From positions 1 to 54,893 of the forward strand of contig CAIQWT010000040.1 in NCBI GenBank assembly GCA_903875605.1: 54,893 nt of DNA. Reading direction: 5' to 3'. Position 1 is the stretch's first letter; every line of letters starts with the position of its first letter. Source of the DNA: an uncultured Geobacteraceae bacterium (GTDB taxonomy: Bacteria > Desulfobacterota > Desulfuromonadia > Geobacterales > Pseudopelobacteraceae). The position numbers and the translations under genes were made by a program. Below the pieces are notes generated by a model that did not search any database, had not been told where the DNA came from, and saw only the letters and a program-made list of their open reading frames with translations. Below are positions 45,726-54,038 of the stretch, in pieces.

Positions 45726-46001
45726 ATGAAAACAAACATTGACGGGCAGGATTTTACTATTGTCACTGAATTATCTAAAAAAAACAGCCTTGACCCGCTG
45801 CAGGGTATTACTTTAAAAATGATCTTATCCGCACTGGTTGGCCGATATGGTTGGGAGGAAATGGGAGAGAATATTGAAATTCGCTGCTTTATCCATGATC
45901 CAAGTATTCAATCAAGCCTGAAGTTTCTGCGGCGGACACCATGGGCGAGGGATAAAGTCGAAGAGATGTATCTGCGCTGGAAACGGGATGAACCGGATTA
46001 A
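45726..46001 (+). CDS. VF530-family (DUF2132) DNA-binding-like protein
   Basis: This 91-residue protein starts at ATG 45726 behind GGGGAG. The VF530 core is complete: DPLQGITLKMILSALV, GWEEMGENIEIRCF, SSLKFLRRTPWARDKVE. The family has a helical fold with suspected DNA binding; the biological role is unknown. It is convergent with pyruvate carboxylase and separated from it by a terminator. Confidence 0.9.
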   Translation: MKTNIDGQDFTIVTELSKKNSLDPLQGITLKMILSALVGRYGWEEMGENIEIRCFIHDPSIQSSLKFLRRTPWARDKVEEMYLRWKRDEPD

Positions 46002-46024
46002 TGACATTACAAACCGTACACAGC

Positions 46025-46060
46025 AAAAACGCCCCACTTCCTTTACGGAAATGGGGCGTT
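46025..46060 (-). terminator. Terminator of pyruvate carboxylase
   Basis: AACGCCCCA (46028-46036) pairs with TGGGGCGTT (46052-46060), with further pairs inside. The minus-strand transcript ends in five U. It lies between convergent genes. Confidence 0.88.
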
Positions 46061-46083
46061 CGCTTGATTCAGAACAGTAAATT

Positions 46084-49000
46084 CTATTCAACGATAACAA
46101 TTACCAGATCTTCCTTCTCTACTTTATCGCCCTCTTTAAACTTGACGTCAGCCACCGCGCCATCCGCTTTGGCCTTGATGTTCGTTTCCATCTTCATCGC
46201 CTCGGTAACCATCAAAACATCGCCCGCTTTGATCGCATCACCCGCTTTGACATTTACCTTCAGCACCTTACCAGGCATAGGCGCCGCAATATGACAGGGG
46301 TTGCCCTTATCGGCCTTCACTCTAACAGCTTCGTCACTCTGAACCGATTGATCGCGGATAACAACCGAGCGGTTGTTGCCGTTCAACTCAAAATAGACTG
46401 CGCGGGTACCGTCTTTCTGTACTTTACCGACAGCATTAAGTTTGATGATTAAAGTTTTACCCGGTTCGATATCAAGAGATGTTTCCTGCCCCAATTCGAG
46501 ACCATAGAAAAAGATCGGAGTAGGAATAACGGACGTGTCAGAAAATTCCACACGATGCCGATCAAATTCAGGATAGACATTCGGATATAGAATGGCGGAA
46601 ATCAAAGCTCTGTCATCAACGCGATGACCAAGCTTTTCCTCAAGCTTAAGTTTCTCTTCAACAAAATCAACCGGTTCCAACAACTCGCCAGGGCGGCAGG
46701 TAATCGGCTGTTCACCTTTGAGGATTATTTTCTGAAGTTCCTGCGGCCACCCCTGGTACGGCTGGCCGAGCATCCCCTTGAACATACCGACGACAGATTC
46801 CGGAAAAGCCAGATCCTCTTTTGATGTAAAAACATCCTCCGGCTCAAGGTTGTTCTTGACGAGAAACATGGACATGTCACCGACTACCTTTGAAGAAGGG
46901 GTAACTTTGACAATATCGCCGAACATCATGTTAACCTTGTGATACATCTCCTTGCAGTCATCCCATCGTTCAATAAGCCCAAGACCGGCGACCTGTGGTT
47001 TATAGTTTGAATACTGGCCACCCGGTATTTCATGGTGATATACCTCGGCGGTACCGCTTTTGAGACCGGACTCGAAGGGAGAATAATAATCGCGAACAGT
47101 TTCCCAATAGTTGGCCAGTTTCTGTAGGCCCGGGGCGTTAACCAGTGGATCACGCTCGGTGCTTTCCAATGTAGCAACCAATGCGTTCAAGTTAGGTTGG
47201 GCCGTCAGGCCGGAAAGAGATGAGAGGGCTGCATCAACAATATCAACGCCGGCTTCACTCGCCTTAAGCAGCATGGCGCTACCGTTTGATGAGGTGTCGT
47301 GGGTATGAAGATGAATCGGAATGCCGATATTATCTTTGAGCGCCTTGACCAGTTTGTACGCAGCCATTGGCTTAAGCAGACCGGCCATATCCTTGATAGC
47401 AAGAATGTGAGCACCCATCTTTTCAAGTTCTTTCGCCATATTAACGTAATACTCAAGCGGATATTTATCCCGTTTCGGGTCAGTAATATCGCCGGTGTAG
47501 CAGATGGCCGCCTCACAGATTTTTCCTGATTTACGCACTGCGTCCATCGCTACCTTCATCCCGGTTGTCCAGTTAAGCGAATCAAAGACACGGAAGATAT
47601 CAACACCGGAGTCGGCAGCTTCTTCAACAAATTTCTGGACAACATTGTCAGGATAGTTGGTATAGCCAACCGCGTTCGAACCGCGCAGCAACATCTGGAA
47701 CAGGATATTGGGAATAAGTTCGGACAACTTTTGCAGTCGATGCCATGGATCCTCTTTCAAAAAGCGCATTGAAACGTCAAAAGTTGCTCCTCCCCAGCAT
47801 TCCAGAGAGAAAAGTTCGGCACCAAGATAAGAAGTCGGTTCGGCAATTTTAAGCAGGTCGTAACTGCGCACACGGGTTGCCAGGTTGGACTGGTGGGCAT
47901 CACGCATTGTAGTATCAGTAATCAGCAGTTTTTTCTGTTCCAGAATCCACCTGGAGAGACCTTCAGCTCCCATCTGCATGAATAGATCTTTGCTGCCGGC
48001 GGGACGTGGCCTGTTGGTATCCACGTGCGGAACGCGGGCTTCGATCAACTCTGACGATTTAAGCGGCTTAGCCACACCTGGCGAACCATTGACGATAACT
48101 TCACCAAGAAAACTGAGAACTTTACTGGCGCGGTCCTGTTTTTCGCGGAAACGGAGCAGTTCCGGATGCTTTTCAATAAAGGAGGTATCGCACTGCCCGC
48201 GCAGAAAGACCTGATGAGTTATTACATTCTCGAGAAAACCGATGTTGGTTTTCACTCCGCGAACGCGGAACTCCTGCAGTGCGCGGTTCATGATATTAGC
48301 AGCTTCTGAAAAGGAGAGCCCCCAGGAGCTTACTTTAACAAGCAGCGAATCATAATGTGGCGTGATCTTGGCGCCGGTATAGGCATTACCAGCATCAAGA
48401 CGGATGCCGCACCCGGCGGCGGAACGATAGGTGGTCAGCGTACCGAAATCAGGGGCAAAATTATTGGCAGGGTCTTCGGTGGTAATACGACACTGGATGG
48501 CATAGCCACGCATATCTATGGCACTTTGCGAAGGAATGTTGATCTCCGGATCGGAGAGTTTGTGTCCGCAAGCGACCAGAATCTGGTTCTGAACCAGGTT
48601 ACGACCGGTGATCATTTCAGTGACGGTATGTTCAACCTGGATACGAGGATTCATTTCAATGAAGTAGTGCTTACCTTCACTGTCCACAAGAAATTCAATG
48701 GTGCCGGCGTTACGGTATTTAACATGTCCGGCAATTTTAAGGGCAGCCGTACAGAGTTCCTCTCGTTGGGCCTGAGTCAGAGATAGTGATGGAGCAAATT
48801 CAACCACTTTCTGATGACGTCGCTGAACAGAGCAGTCACGGTCAAAGAAATGAACCAGATTACCGTAATTATCTCCCATAACCTGAACTTCTATATGTTT
48901 AGGGTGTGCCAGATAGCGCTCCAGAAACACCTCTGCATTACCAAAAGAAGCCTTGGCCTCACTGCTTGCAGTAACAAGGCCCTCAAGCAGCTCTTTTTTG

Positions 49001-49533
49001 TTGGTGGCAACGCGCATTCCGCGACCACCGCCACCCGCTGACGCTTTGATGATGATCGGATACCCGTGTTCCTTGGCAAAGATCAGTGCATCTTCTTCCT
49101 TATCGATAGGGTTTTCAGTCCCTGGAACCACATTTACACCGGCAGCAATTGCCGCTCTCCTACCGGAAACCTTATCTCCCAAAGAGCGCATCATTTCGGC
49201 AGTAGGGCCGATAAAGGTAATGCCATTAACGCGACATTCCTCTGCGAACTCAGCATTTTCAGCAAGAAAACCATAACCGGGGTGAATAGCATCTACATCA
49301 GCCTTAAGCGCCAGTGCTATTATCTCGTCAATGCCAAGGTAAGCGTCTATCGGTGACTTACCTTTGCCGATCAGATACGCTTCATCAGCTTTATAGCGGT
49401 GCAGTGAGAGTTTATCCTCATCAGAATAAAGTGCCACAGTGCCAATGCCCAACTCTGTGCAGGCGCGAAAGATGCGTATTGCAATTTCGCCACGATTGGC
49501 CGCCATAACTTTACGAAACCGGTATTTTTCCAT
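46084..49533 (-). CDS. pyc: Pyruvate carboxylase
   Basis: This 1149-residue single-chain biotin enzyme makes oxaloacetate from pyruvate, bicarbonate and ATP, refilling the TCA cycle. Domains in order are biotin carboxylase (KASAGGGGRGMRV; EMNPRIQVEHTVTE), carboxyltransferase (TTMRDAHQSNLATRVR; IKDMAGLLKP), allosteric linker, and a C-terminal biotinyl domain with VTEAMKMETN. GAGGAGAG precedes the ATG. It is transcribed alone. Length is normal for the alpha4 form. Confidence 0.97.
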   Translation of the reverse strand: MEKYRFRKVMAANRGEIAIRIFRACTELGIGTVALYSDEDKLSLHRYKADEAYLIGKGKSPIDAYLGIDEIIALALKADVDAIHPGYGFLAENAEFAEECRVNGITFIGPTAEMMRSLGDKVSGRRAAIAAGVNVVPGTENPIDKEEDALIFAKEHGYPIIIKASAGGGGRGMRVATNKKELLEGLVTASSEAKASFGNAEVFLERYLAHPKHIEVQVMGDNYGNLVHFFDRDCSVQRRHQKVVEFAPSLSLTQAQREELCTAALKIAGHVKYRNAGTIEFLVDSEGKHYFIEMNPRIQVEHTVTEMITGRNLVQNQILVACGHKLSDPEINIPSQSAIDMRGYAIQCRITTEDPANNFAPDFGTLTTYRSAAGCGIRLDAGNAYTGAKITPHYDSLLVKVSSWGLSFSEAANIMNRALQEFRVRGVKTNIGFLENVITHQVFLRGQCDTSFIEKHPELLRFREKQDRASKVLSFLGEVIVNGSPGVAKPLKSSELIEARVPHVDTNRPRPAGSKDLFMQMGAEGLSRWILEQKKLLITDTTMRDAHQSNLATRVRSYDLLKIAEPTSYLGAELFSLECWGGATFDVSMRFLKEDPWHRLQKLSELIPNILFQMLLRGSNAVGYTNYPDNVVQKFVEEAADSGVDIFRVFDSLNWTTGMKVAMDAVRKSGKICEAAICYTGDITDPKRDKYPLEYYVNMAKELEKMGAHILAIKDMAGLLKPMAAYKLVKALKDNIGIPIHLHTHDTSSNGSAMLLKASEAGVDIVDAALSSLSGLTAQPNLNALVATLESTERDPLVNAPGLQKLANYWETVRDYYSPFESGLKSGTAEVYHHEIPGGQYSNYKPQVAGLGLIERWDDCKEMYHKVNMMFGDIVKVTPSSKVVGDMSMFLVKNNLEPEDVFTSKEDLAFPESVVGMFKGMLGQPYQGWPQELQKIILKGEQPITCRPGELLEPVDFVEEKLKLEEKLGHRVDDRALISAILYPNVYPEFDRHRVEFSDTSVIPTPIFFYGLELGQETSLDIEPGKTLIIKLNAVGKVQKDGTRAVYFELNGNNRSVVIRDQSVQSDEAVRVKADKGNPCHIAAPMPGKVLKVNVKAGDAIKAGDVLMVTEAMKMETNIKAKADGAVADVKFKEGDKVEKEDLVIVIVE

Positions 49534-49722
49534 GCTGTAAACTCTCCTCAGTAAATTTATTTAGCAAAACTAAAAAAATTCAGCTATTTTAAATAGTTAC
49601 GAACAACAATGGCGGCACTAAAACAGATTGGTCAGTGTTTGTCAATTAGATTTTCATCTTGCCGCAATGTGCTGATATGTGATAATTAATTGGATGATTT
49701 ATTGATAACTGGAGGCATATTC

Positions 49723-50796
49723 ATGGATATTAAAATTGTTCCGTTGCCAGTCGAGAAGATGAAAACAAAAATTGTTGATCAATCTCAGCTGGGTTTTGGC
49801 AAATATTTTACCGACCGGATGCTGGTCGTTGAGTGGAAGGCCGGTCATGGGTGGTGTGACGCCAGGATTGAACCGTACGCACCATTCGTACTTGACCCGG
49901 CCTGTCTTGTTTTTCACTATGCCCAGGAGATATTTGAAGGACTCAAAGCCTACAAATGGGAAGATGGGAGAGTTGCCCTGTTCCGTCCCGAGATGAATGC
50001 CCGCCGTTTTAACCAGTCCGGTGACCGGATATGTTTGCCGCCAGTTCCGGAAGAGCTGTTCCTGAAAGGAATTGAACAACTGGTTTCTCTGGAACGGGAC
50101 TGGATTCCGACTGCTGCAGGAACTTCTCTCTATATTCGTCCAACACTGATTGCAGTGGAACCGGTACTTGGCGTTAAACCTTCAGACCACTATTATTTTT
50201 ATGTAATTCTCTCACCTGTAGGCGCTTATTACGCTGCAGGGTTCAATCCTATAAATATTATGGTTGAAGATTTTTATGTGCGGGCGGTACCTGGAGGTAC
50301 AGGTGAAGCCAAAACAGGCGGCAACTATGCAAGCTCGTTGAAAGCCGGACTTGAAGCCAAGCAGAAGGGCTACGATCAGGTATTGTGGCTGGACGGGCGA
50401 GAGCGGCGCTATATAGAGGAAGTCGGAGCCATGAACATGTTTTTTGCTTATGGCACTCATATTGTCACAGCACCTTTGACCGGCTCCATTTTATCCGGCG
50501 TAACACGTGATTCTGTCCTGAAGCTGGCCCCGACTCTTGGCTATACCGTAGAGGAGCGGCAAATTGATGTCCACGAGCTCATGGCCGATATTCGTTCCGG
50601 CAAAGTGACTGAGGCATTCGGTAGCGGAACAGCGGCCGTCATTACTCCTGTAGGAAGACTTTGCTATAAAGAGGAAAGCCTGCAATTGACAGGCGGCAGA
50701 GTGGGCGATATAACACAACAACTGTATGACACCCTGACCGGAATCCAGACAGGGAGACTGAAAGATGAATTTGGCTGGGTACGATTTGTCGAATAG
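49723..50796 (+). CDS. ilvE: Branched-chain amino acid aminotransferase
   Basis: This 357-residue fold-type IV PLP enzyme starts at ATG 49723 with GGAGG 8 bases upstream. Landmarks are the FHYAQEIFEGLKAY segment, the Lys in GGNYASSLKAGLEA region, EVGAMNMFF and FGSGTAAVITPVG. It interconverts Leu/Ile/Val and their keto acids. The length is that of the longer (BCAT type II) group. It ends at a terminator. Confidence 0.95.
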   Translation: MDIKIVPLPVEKMKTKIVDQSQLGFGKYFTDRMLVVEWKAGHGWCDARIEPYAPFVLDPACLVFHYAQEIFEGLKAYKWEDGRVALFRPEMNARRFNQSGDRICLPPVPEELFLKGIEQLVSLERDWIPTAAGTSLYIRPTLIAVEPVLGVKPSDHYYFYVILSPVGAYYAAGFNPINIMVEDFYVRAVPGGTGEAKTGGNYASSLKAGLEAKQKGYDQVLWLDGRERRYIEEVGAMNMFFAYGTHIVTAPLTGSILSGVTRDSVLKLAPTLGYTVEERQIDVHELMADIRSGKVTEAFGSGTAAVITPVGRLCYKEESLQLTGGRVGDITQQLYDTLTGIQTGRLKDEFGWVRFVE

Positions 50797-50806
50797 ACCA
50801 TTATTG

Positions 50807-50841
50807 CCGGAGCAGGAAGAGTAATTCCTGTTCCGGGTTTT
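50807..50841 (+). terminator. Terminator of ilvE
   Basis: A 12-bp stem with one G-U pair (50807-50818 with 50825-50836) and a 6-base loop is followed by GTTTTC. It lies directly before the ribosome site of the next small gene, so read-through is possible. Confidence 0.7.
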
Positions 50842-50852
50842 CAGGAAAATAC

Positions 50853-51029
50853 ATGTCCAACAATAAGTCAAAAAACAACCCCCCAACCAATAAACTCTGT
50901 ACTTCCTGTCGCCGTACCTGCAAGCAGGCGGCGAATGCCGTTGTCGCCAAATGCCCACGTTACTATCCCTTCAGTCACAAACAGACCAAGCGTGAGTCAA
51001 CATGGAAACAGATGGATCTGGGACTATAG
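50853..51029 (+). CDS. 58-residue Cys-rich small protein
   Basis: ATG 50853 follows AGGAAAA. The product has a CTSCRRTCKQ motif and a further Cys in KCPRYYPF, which could bind zinc or a cluster. The next gene, a ferredoxin, starts 28 bases before its stop. I recall short proteins with this CxxCRxxCKQ...CPRY pattern but no function. Low-complexity Asn/Lys N-terminus; basic overall. Confidence 0.65.
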   Translation: MSNNKSKNNPPTNKLCTSCRRTCKQAANAVVAKCPRYYPFSHKQTKRESTWKQMDLGL

Positions 51030-51232
51030 GCAACGGGACAGTTGCACCAAAGATAGATGTAACCCGCTGCAGCGGTTGCGGTCGCTGTGTAGCTGCATGC
51101 CCTCCCAAGTTAATAACCCTCGATATTTACGGATTTCGTAAATACTCAGTCGTCAGATCCCCTGAAAATTGTATTTTCTGTGCAAAATGTTCTGAAACAT
51201 GCCCCATTGAAGCAATTACAACTTTGTCATGA
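51002..51232 (+). CDS. 2[4Fe-4S] ferredoxin
   Basis: This 76-residue electron carrier has two cluster motifs, CSGCGRCVAACPP and CIFCAKCSETCPI. ATG 51002 lies within the preceding small Cys gene in another frame; the ribosome site is weak, so coupling is probable. A partner oxidoreductase is not apparent nearby. Confidence 0.92.
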   Translation: METDGSGTIGNGTVAPKIDVTRCSGCGRCVAACPPKLITLDIYGFRKYSVVRSPENCIFCAKCSETCPIEAITTLS

Positions 51233-51295
51233 CAGATGCCAAGAATATCTATATAATCAAATAAGTGATTTTAAAATGAGTAGTGGAGGCAACAG

Positions 51296-51934
51296 ATGCC
51301 TATTCGCTTGGTAATAGCAGATGATCATCCACTCTTCCTCAGCGCGCTGACGGATCTCTTCTTGCTGGAAAAAGATATGGAGGTTGTTGCCAGCTGCACT
51401 AATGGTACTGACGCCCTGCATGCAATAAGACAGCACCGTCCTGACGTGGCTTCACTTGATGTTCGCATGCCCGGCATGAACGGGCTAGAGGTTGCCAGCG
51501 CACTGCGGGCCGAAAATAACCAGACACGGTTGATTCTTCTGACAGCAGAAATAGACGAGACAGTTATGCTCGGAGTGCTCAAGTCTGGAATTCAGGGACT
51601 CATATTGAAGGAAATAGCGCCGGAGATGCTTACAAGTTGTGTTCGCAAGGTAAATGCGGGGGAACGGTGGATTGAGCAAAAGACTGTCTGGCACGCGCTG
51701 GACAATATACTGCATAAGCAGTCAGCATCTCGGCACCTGGAGTCTCAACTTACCCCCCGTGAGATCCAATTGGTTAAAATGGTCGCACAGGGGAATCGCA
51801 ACAAAGAAATAGCAGATAAACTTTTCATCAGTGAGGGGACAGTAAAAACACACCTGCACAACATTTATGACAAACTCGGAGTGAATGGGCGCTTAGAACT
51901 TATGCGCTTTGCCCATGTAAACAGATTGGTATAA
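51296..51934 (+). CDS. NarL/FixJ-type response regulator
   Basis: This 212-residue regulator has a receiver domain (VIADDHPLFLSALTD; phospho-Asp in VASLDVRMPG) and a LuxR-type HTH (LTPREIQLVKMVAQGNRNKE, SEGTVKTHLHNIYDKLG). GGAGG precedes the ATG. No kinase is adjacent, so it is an orphan. It lies 63 bases after the ferredoxin gene, possibly with its own promoter. Confidence 0.95.
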   Translation: MPIRLVIADDHPLFLSALTDLFLLEKDMEVVASCTNGTDALHAIRQHRPDVASLDVRMPGMNGLEVASALRAENNQTRLILLTAEIDETVMLGVLKSGIQGLILKEIAPEMLTSCVRKVNAGERWIEQKTVWHALDNILHKQSASRHLESQLTPREIQLVKMVAQGNRNKEIADKLFISEGTVKTHLHNIYDKLGVNGRLELMRFAHVNRLV

Positions 51935-52039
51935 TCGTTGTTCATCTCAGAACGTCCCCCCTGACAGTAAAACCAACCAGAATCATTTCGCCGGTCTTCC
52001 TACCGAATTACCTTTTAAATCGAAAAAGTTCCCGATCAA

Positions 52040-53860
52040 TCAGTTTATTACCCAATCGCTTTTTTTGATCAGGCCCGGCGTACTCCCGGATGACAACTGA
52101 ACAACATAACACCCTTTAGATATATAGCGCTGGCCAGAACCAAAGCTTACCCGCTCATATGCAAGACTGTTGGTGTCAGACATCATGCTTATAACGTCAA
52201 GCAGGTAGTCTCGGTAATAATTGCGTTTGACATGCATCAGCAACTCTGATTGTTCCTCCATAATAACCACTCCGTTACCCTGGCCAGAGGGATTGAAGTC
52301 ACGCTTGACAACCTGGAACGGCTCCAGAAAAACCTTAGTTAACGCAAACAGCCTGGTAGATATCTGCTGTTCTGAAACAGGAACCATATTCTTTTGCAGC
52401 CACGCACGAGCATTCAAATCAAACAACTCCTTACCTTCATTCAAACGGTATGGATAGCTGAGATAGGTAAATGGACGCGCTTTTTCAGGGATCTCTGCAA
52501 GGCGTTTCCCAAGAAGAGTGGATGAAACATGAACGCGCATCGGTGCAGACTTGCCGGCAGCCAACTCCGCAAGAATTGCCCCGGTCCGATCAGAGGTCCA
52601 GAGCAGTAATACGGCAGGACGTTCTTTATCAAGCGCCTGCTTGATAATTGCTGAAGAGGATTTGTTACCGGCTGTAACCGAAATTGTGGTTACCGGAGTA
52701 CGCTTTAAATCGCGCCATTCCTTCTCGAATCCGGTAGCCACTGCCCGGGCAACTGACGAATCATCAACCACCTGCAGAACTTTGGCATCAAGCGGAATCT
52801 CAGCTGTAAGAACAAGATAGCGAGCAGCGGCCTCTCCCTCCTGCCAAGCCCCTTTTGAAAAATAAAGGGTATACCAATCATTGTCCGAAACTACCGGCAG
52901 GTCAGTTATTGGTAAAAGACAAGGCACCTTGTTCTGTTCGCTAAACTCATGAACCGGCTGCCAAGTACCTGATGAAATGCCGCCAAGCAGTGCAAATACC
53001 GGCTCCTTCTTGTAATATCCTTCCAGTTGCTCACGCCAGGTGTCGGGGGGGCCTGTCAGCACCCAACGGGACAGAGTAAAAAACGGGTAATTGAACTTGG
53101 CATCTACCAACGGATTGTCGTCACCAAGGTTAATATGCTTGTTTCTCTTCCTTGCTTTTGCATTGTGATTTTTAATAACGGCATCAAGAACGGAAAGCAT
53201 CTCCTTACGCTGTCCGGCCTGGGTCTCTCCCGCTATTACGGTCGCGAAGCGGATCTCTTTCGGCGTAACACCCGGCGAGAATTCAGTAGAAAGAGTTTTC
53301 AAATAGGTTATCAGAATTTTCATGTCGCTATCACTAATCTGAAAATGTGGCATAACAGGGCTTAAGGAACGTCCGGCTGGATTTACACCGGTGCGGATCA
53401 CCTCTGCAAGTTTTTCGTCAGTGTAGGCAGGTCGATAGAAAGGTTTGGCACCGGGTCTATCCATCATATTTTTTGCTGGCAACTTATTCGGTTCGGGAAT
53501 GAATGGATTGTATTGGTAATAGGGCTTATACAACCTCGATCCACCAATCGGAGGACAGAGAAGCAACCCCTCCATAGAACCGATCCCGCTTCTTCTATGG
53601 CAGTTGACACAACTGAATGCCTCTCCCTGAACCTGCGCATCAATGCGTGTACCCTTAATTTCCTCACCCGAGGGAAGGACACCGCTACGGTACATTTTTT
53701 CACCTATTTTAACCATTTCATCCTGAGTTAATAAAGGTACCGGTTCCTTGACAAGACTTAGTCCATCCTTCGGCAGGGTAAGCAATAACAAAAACAGAAA
53801 GACAACTGCAGCAGCGACTCTGGTTATTGTACCGGTTGGCATATCATACAATTTATTCAT
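52040..53860 (-). CDS. Cytochrome c-periplasmic binding protein fusion
   Basis: This 606-residue protein has an N-terminal TM/signal (about 14-32), a mono-heme cytochrome c domain (CVNCH near residue 83, axial Met candidate in SPVMPHFQISD) and, from about 205 on, a type 1 periplasmic-binding fold like branched-chain amino-acid or urea receptors (LLGGISSGTWQPVHEF, VLQVVDDSSVARAVATGFE). The fusion suggests a redox-linked periplasmic sensor or carrier. No permease or kinase gene is adjacent. AGGG lies upstream of the ATG. Confidence 0.85.
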   Translation of the reverse strand: MNKLYDMPTGTITRVAAAVVFLFLLLLTLPKDGLSLVKEPVPLLTQDEMVKIGEKMYRSGVLPSGEEIKGTRIDAQVQGEAFSCVNCHRRSGIGSMEGLLLCPPIGGSRLYKPYYQYNPFIPEPNKLPAKNMMDRPGAKPFYRPAYTDEKLAEVIRTGVNPAGRSLSPVMPHFQISDSDMKILITYLKTLSTEFSPGVTPKEIRFATVIAGETQAGQRKEMLSVLDAVIKNHNAKARKRNKHINLGDDNPLVDAKFNYPFFTLSRWVLTGPPDTWREQLEGYYKKEPVFALLGGISSGTWQPVHEFSEQNKVPCLLPITDLPVVSDNDWYTLYFSKGAWQEGEAAARYLVLTAEIPLDAKVLQVVDDSSVARAVATGFEKEWRDLKRTPVTTISVTAGNKSSSAIIKQALDKERPAVLLLWTSDRTGAILAELAAGKSAPMRVHVSSTLLGKRLAEIPEKARPFTYLSYPYRLNEGKELFDLNARAWLQKNMVPVSEQQISTRLFALTKVFLEPFQVVKRDFNPSGQGNGVVIMEEQSELLMHVKRNYYRDYLLDVISMMSDTNSLAYERVSFGSGQRYISKGCYVVQLSSGSTPGLIKKSDWVIN

Positions 53861-53951
53861 AAATAGACACCCTTCTTAAATCGCTCCGGTTTTATGTCCC
53901 GGTGCCGTTAATTATCTGCTTCCATTCGTACTACAAAGAACATACTCAAAT

Positions 53952-53987
53952 CAAGTCCCTCTGACAATATTTTACCAGAGGGACTTG
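53952..53987 (-). terminator. Perfect 12-bp hairpin after the fibronectin-type gene
   Basis: CAAGTCCCTCTG (53952-53963) and CAGAGGGACTTG (53976-53987) enclose a 12-base AT-rich loop. It lies about 50 bases past the surface-protein stop. No long T tract follows, so it may act as RNA-stabilising hairpin rather than terminator. Confidence 0.5.
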
Positions 53988-54038
53988 TAAGATGCTGACT
54001 TTTTCAATTGATAATATAACTCATAATCTCTAGTACTG

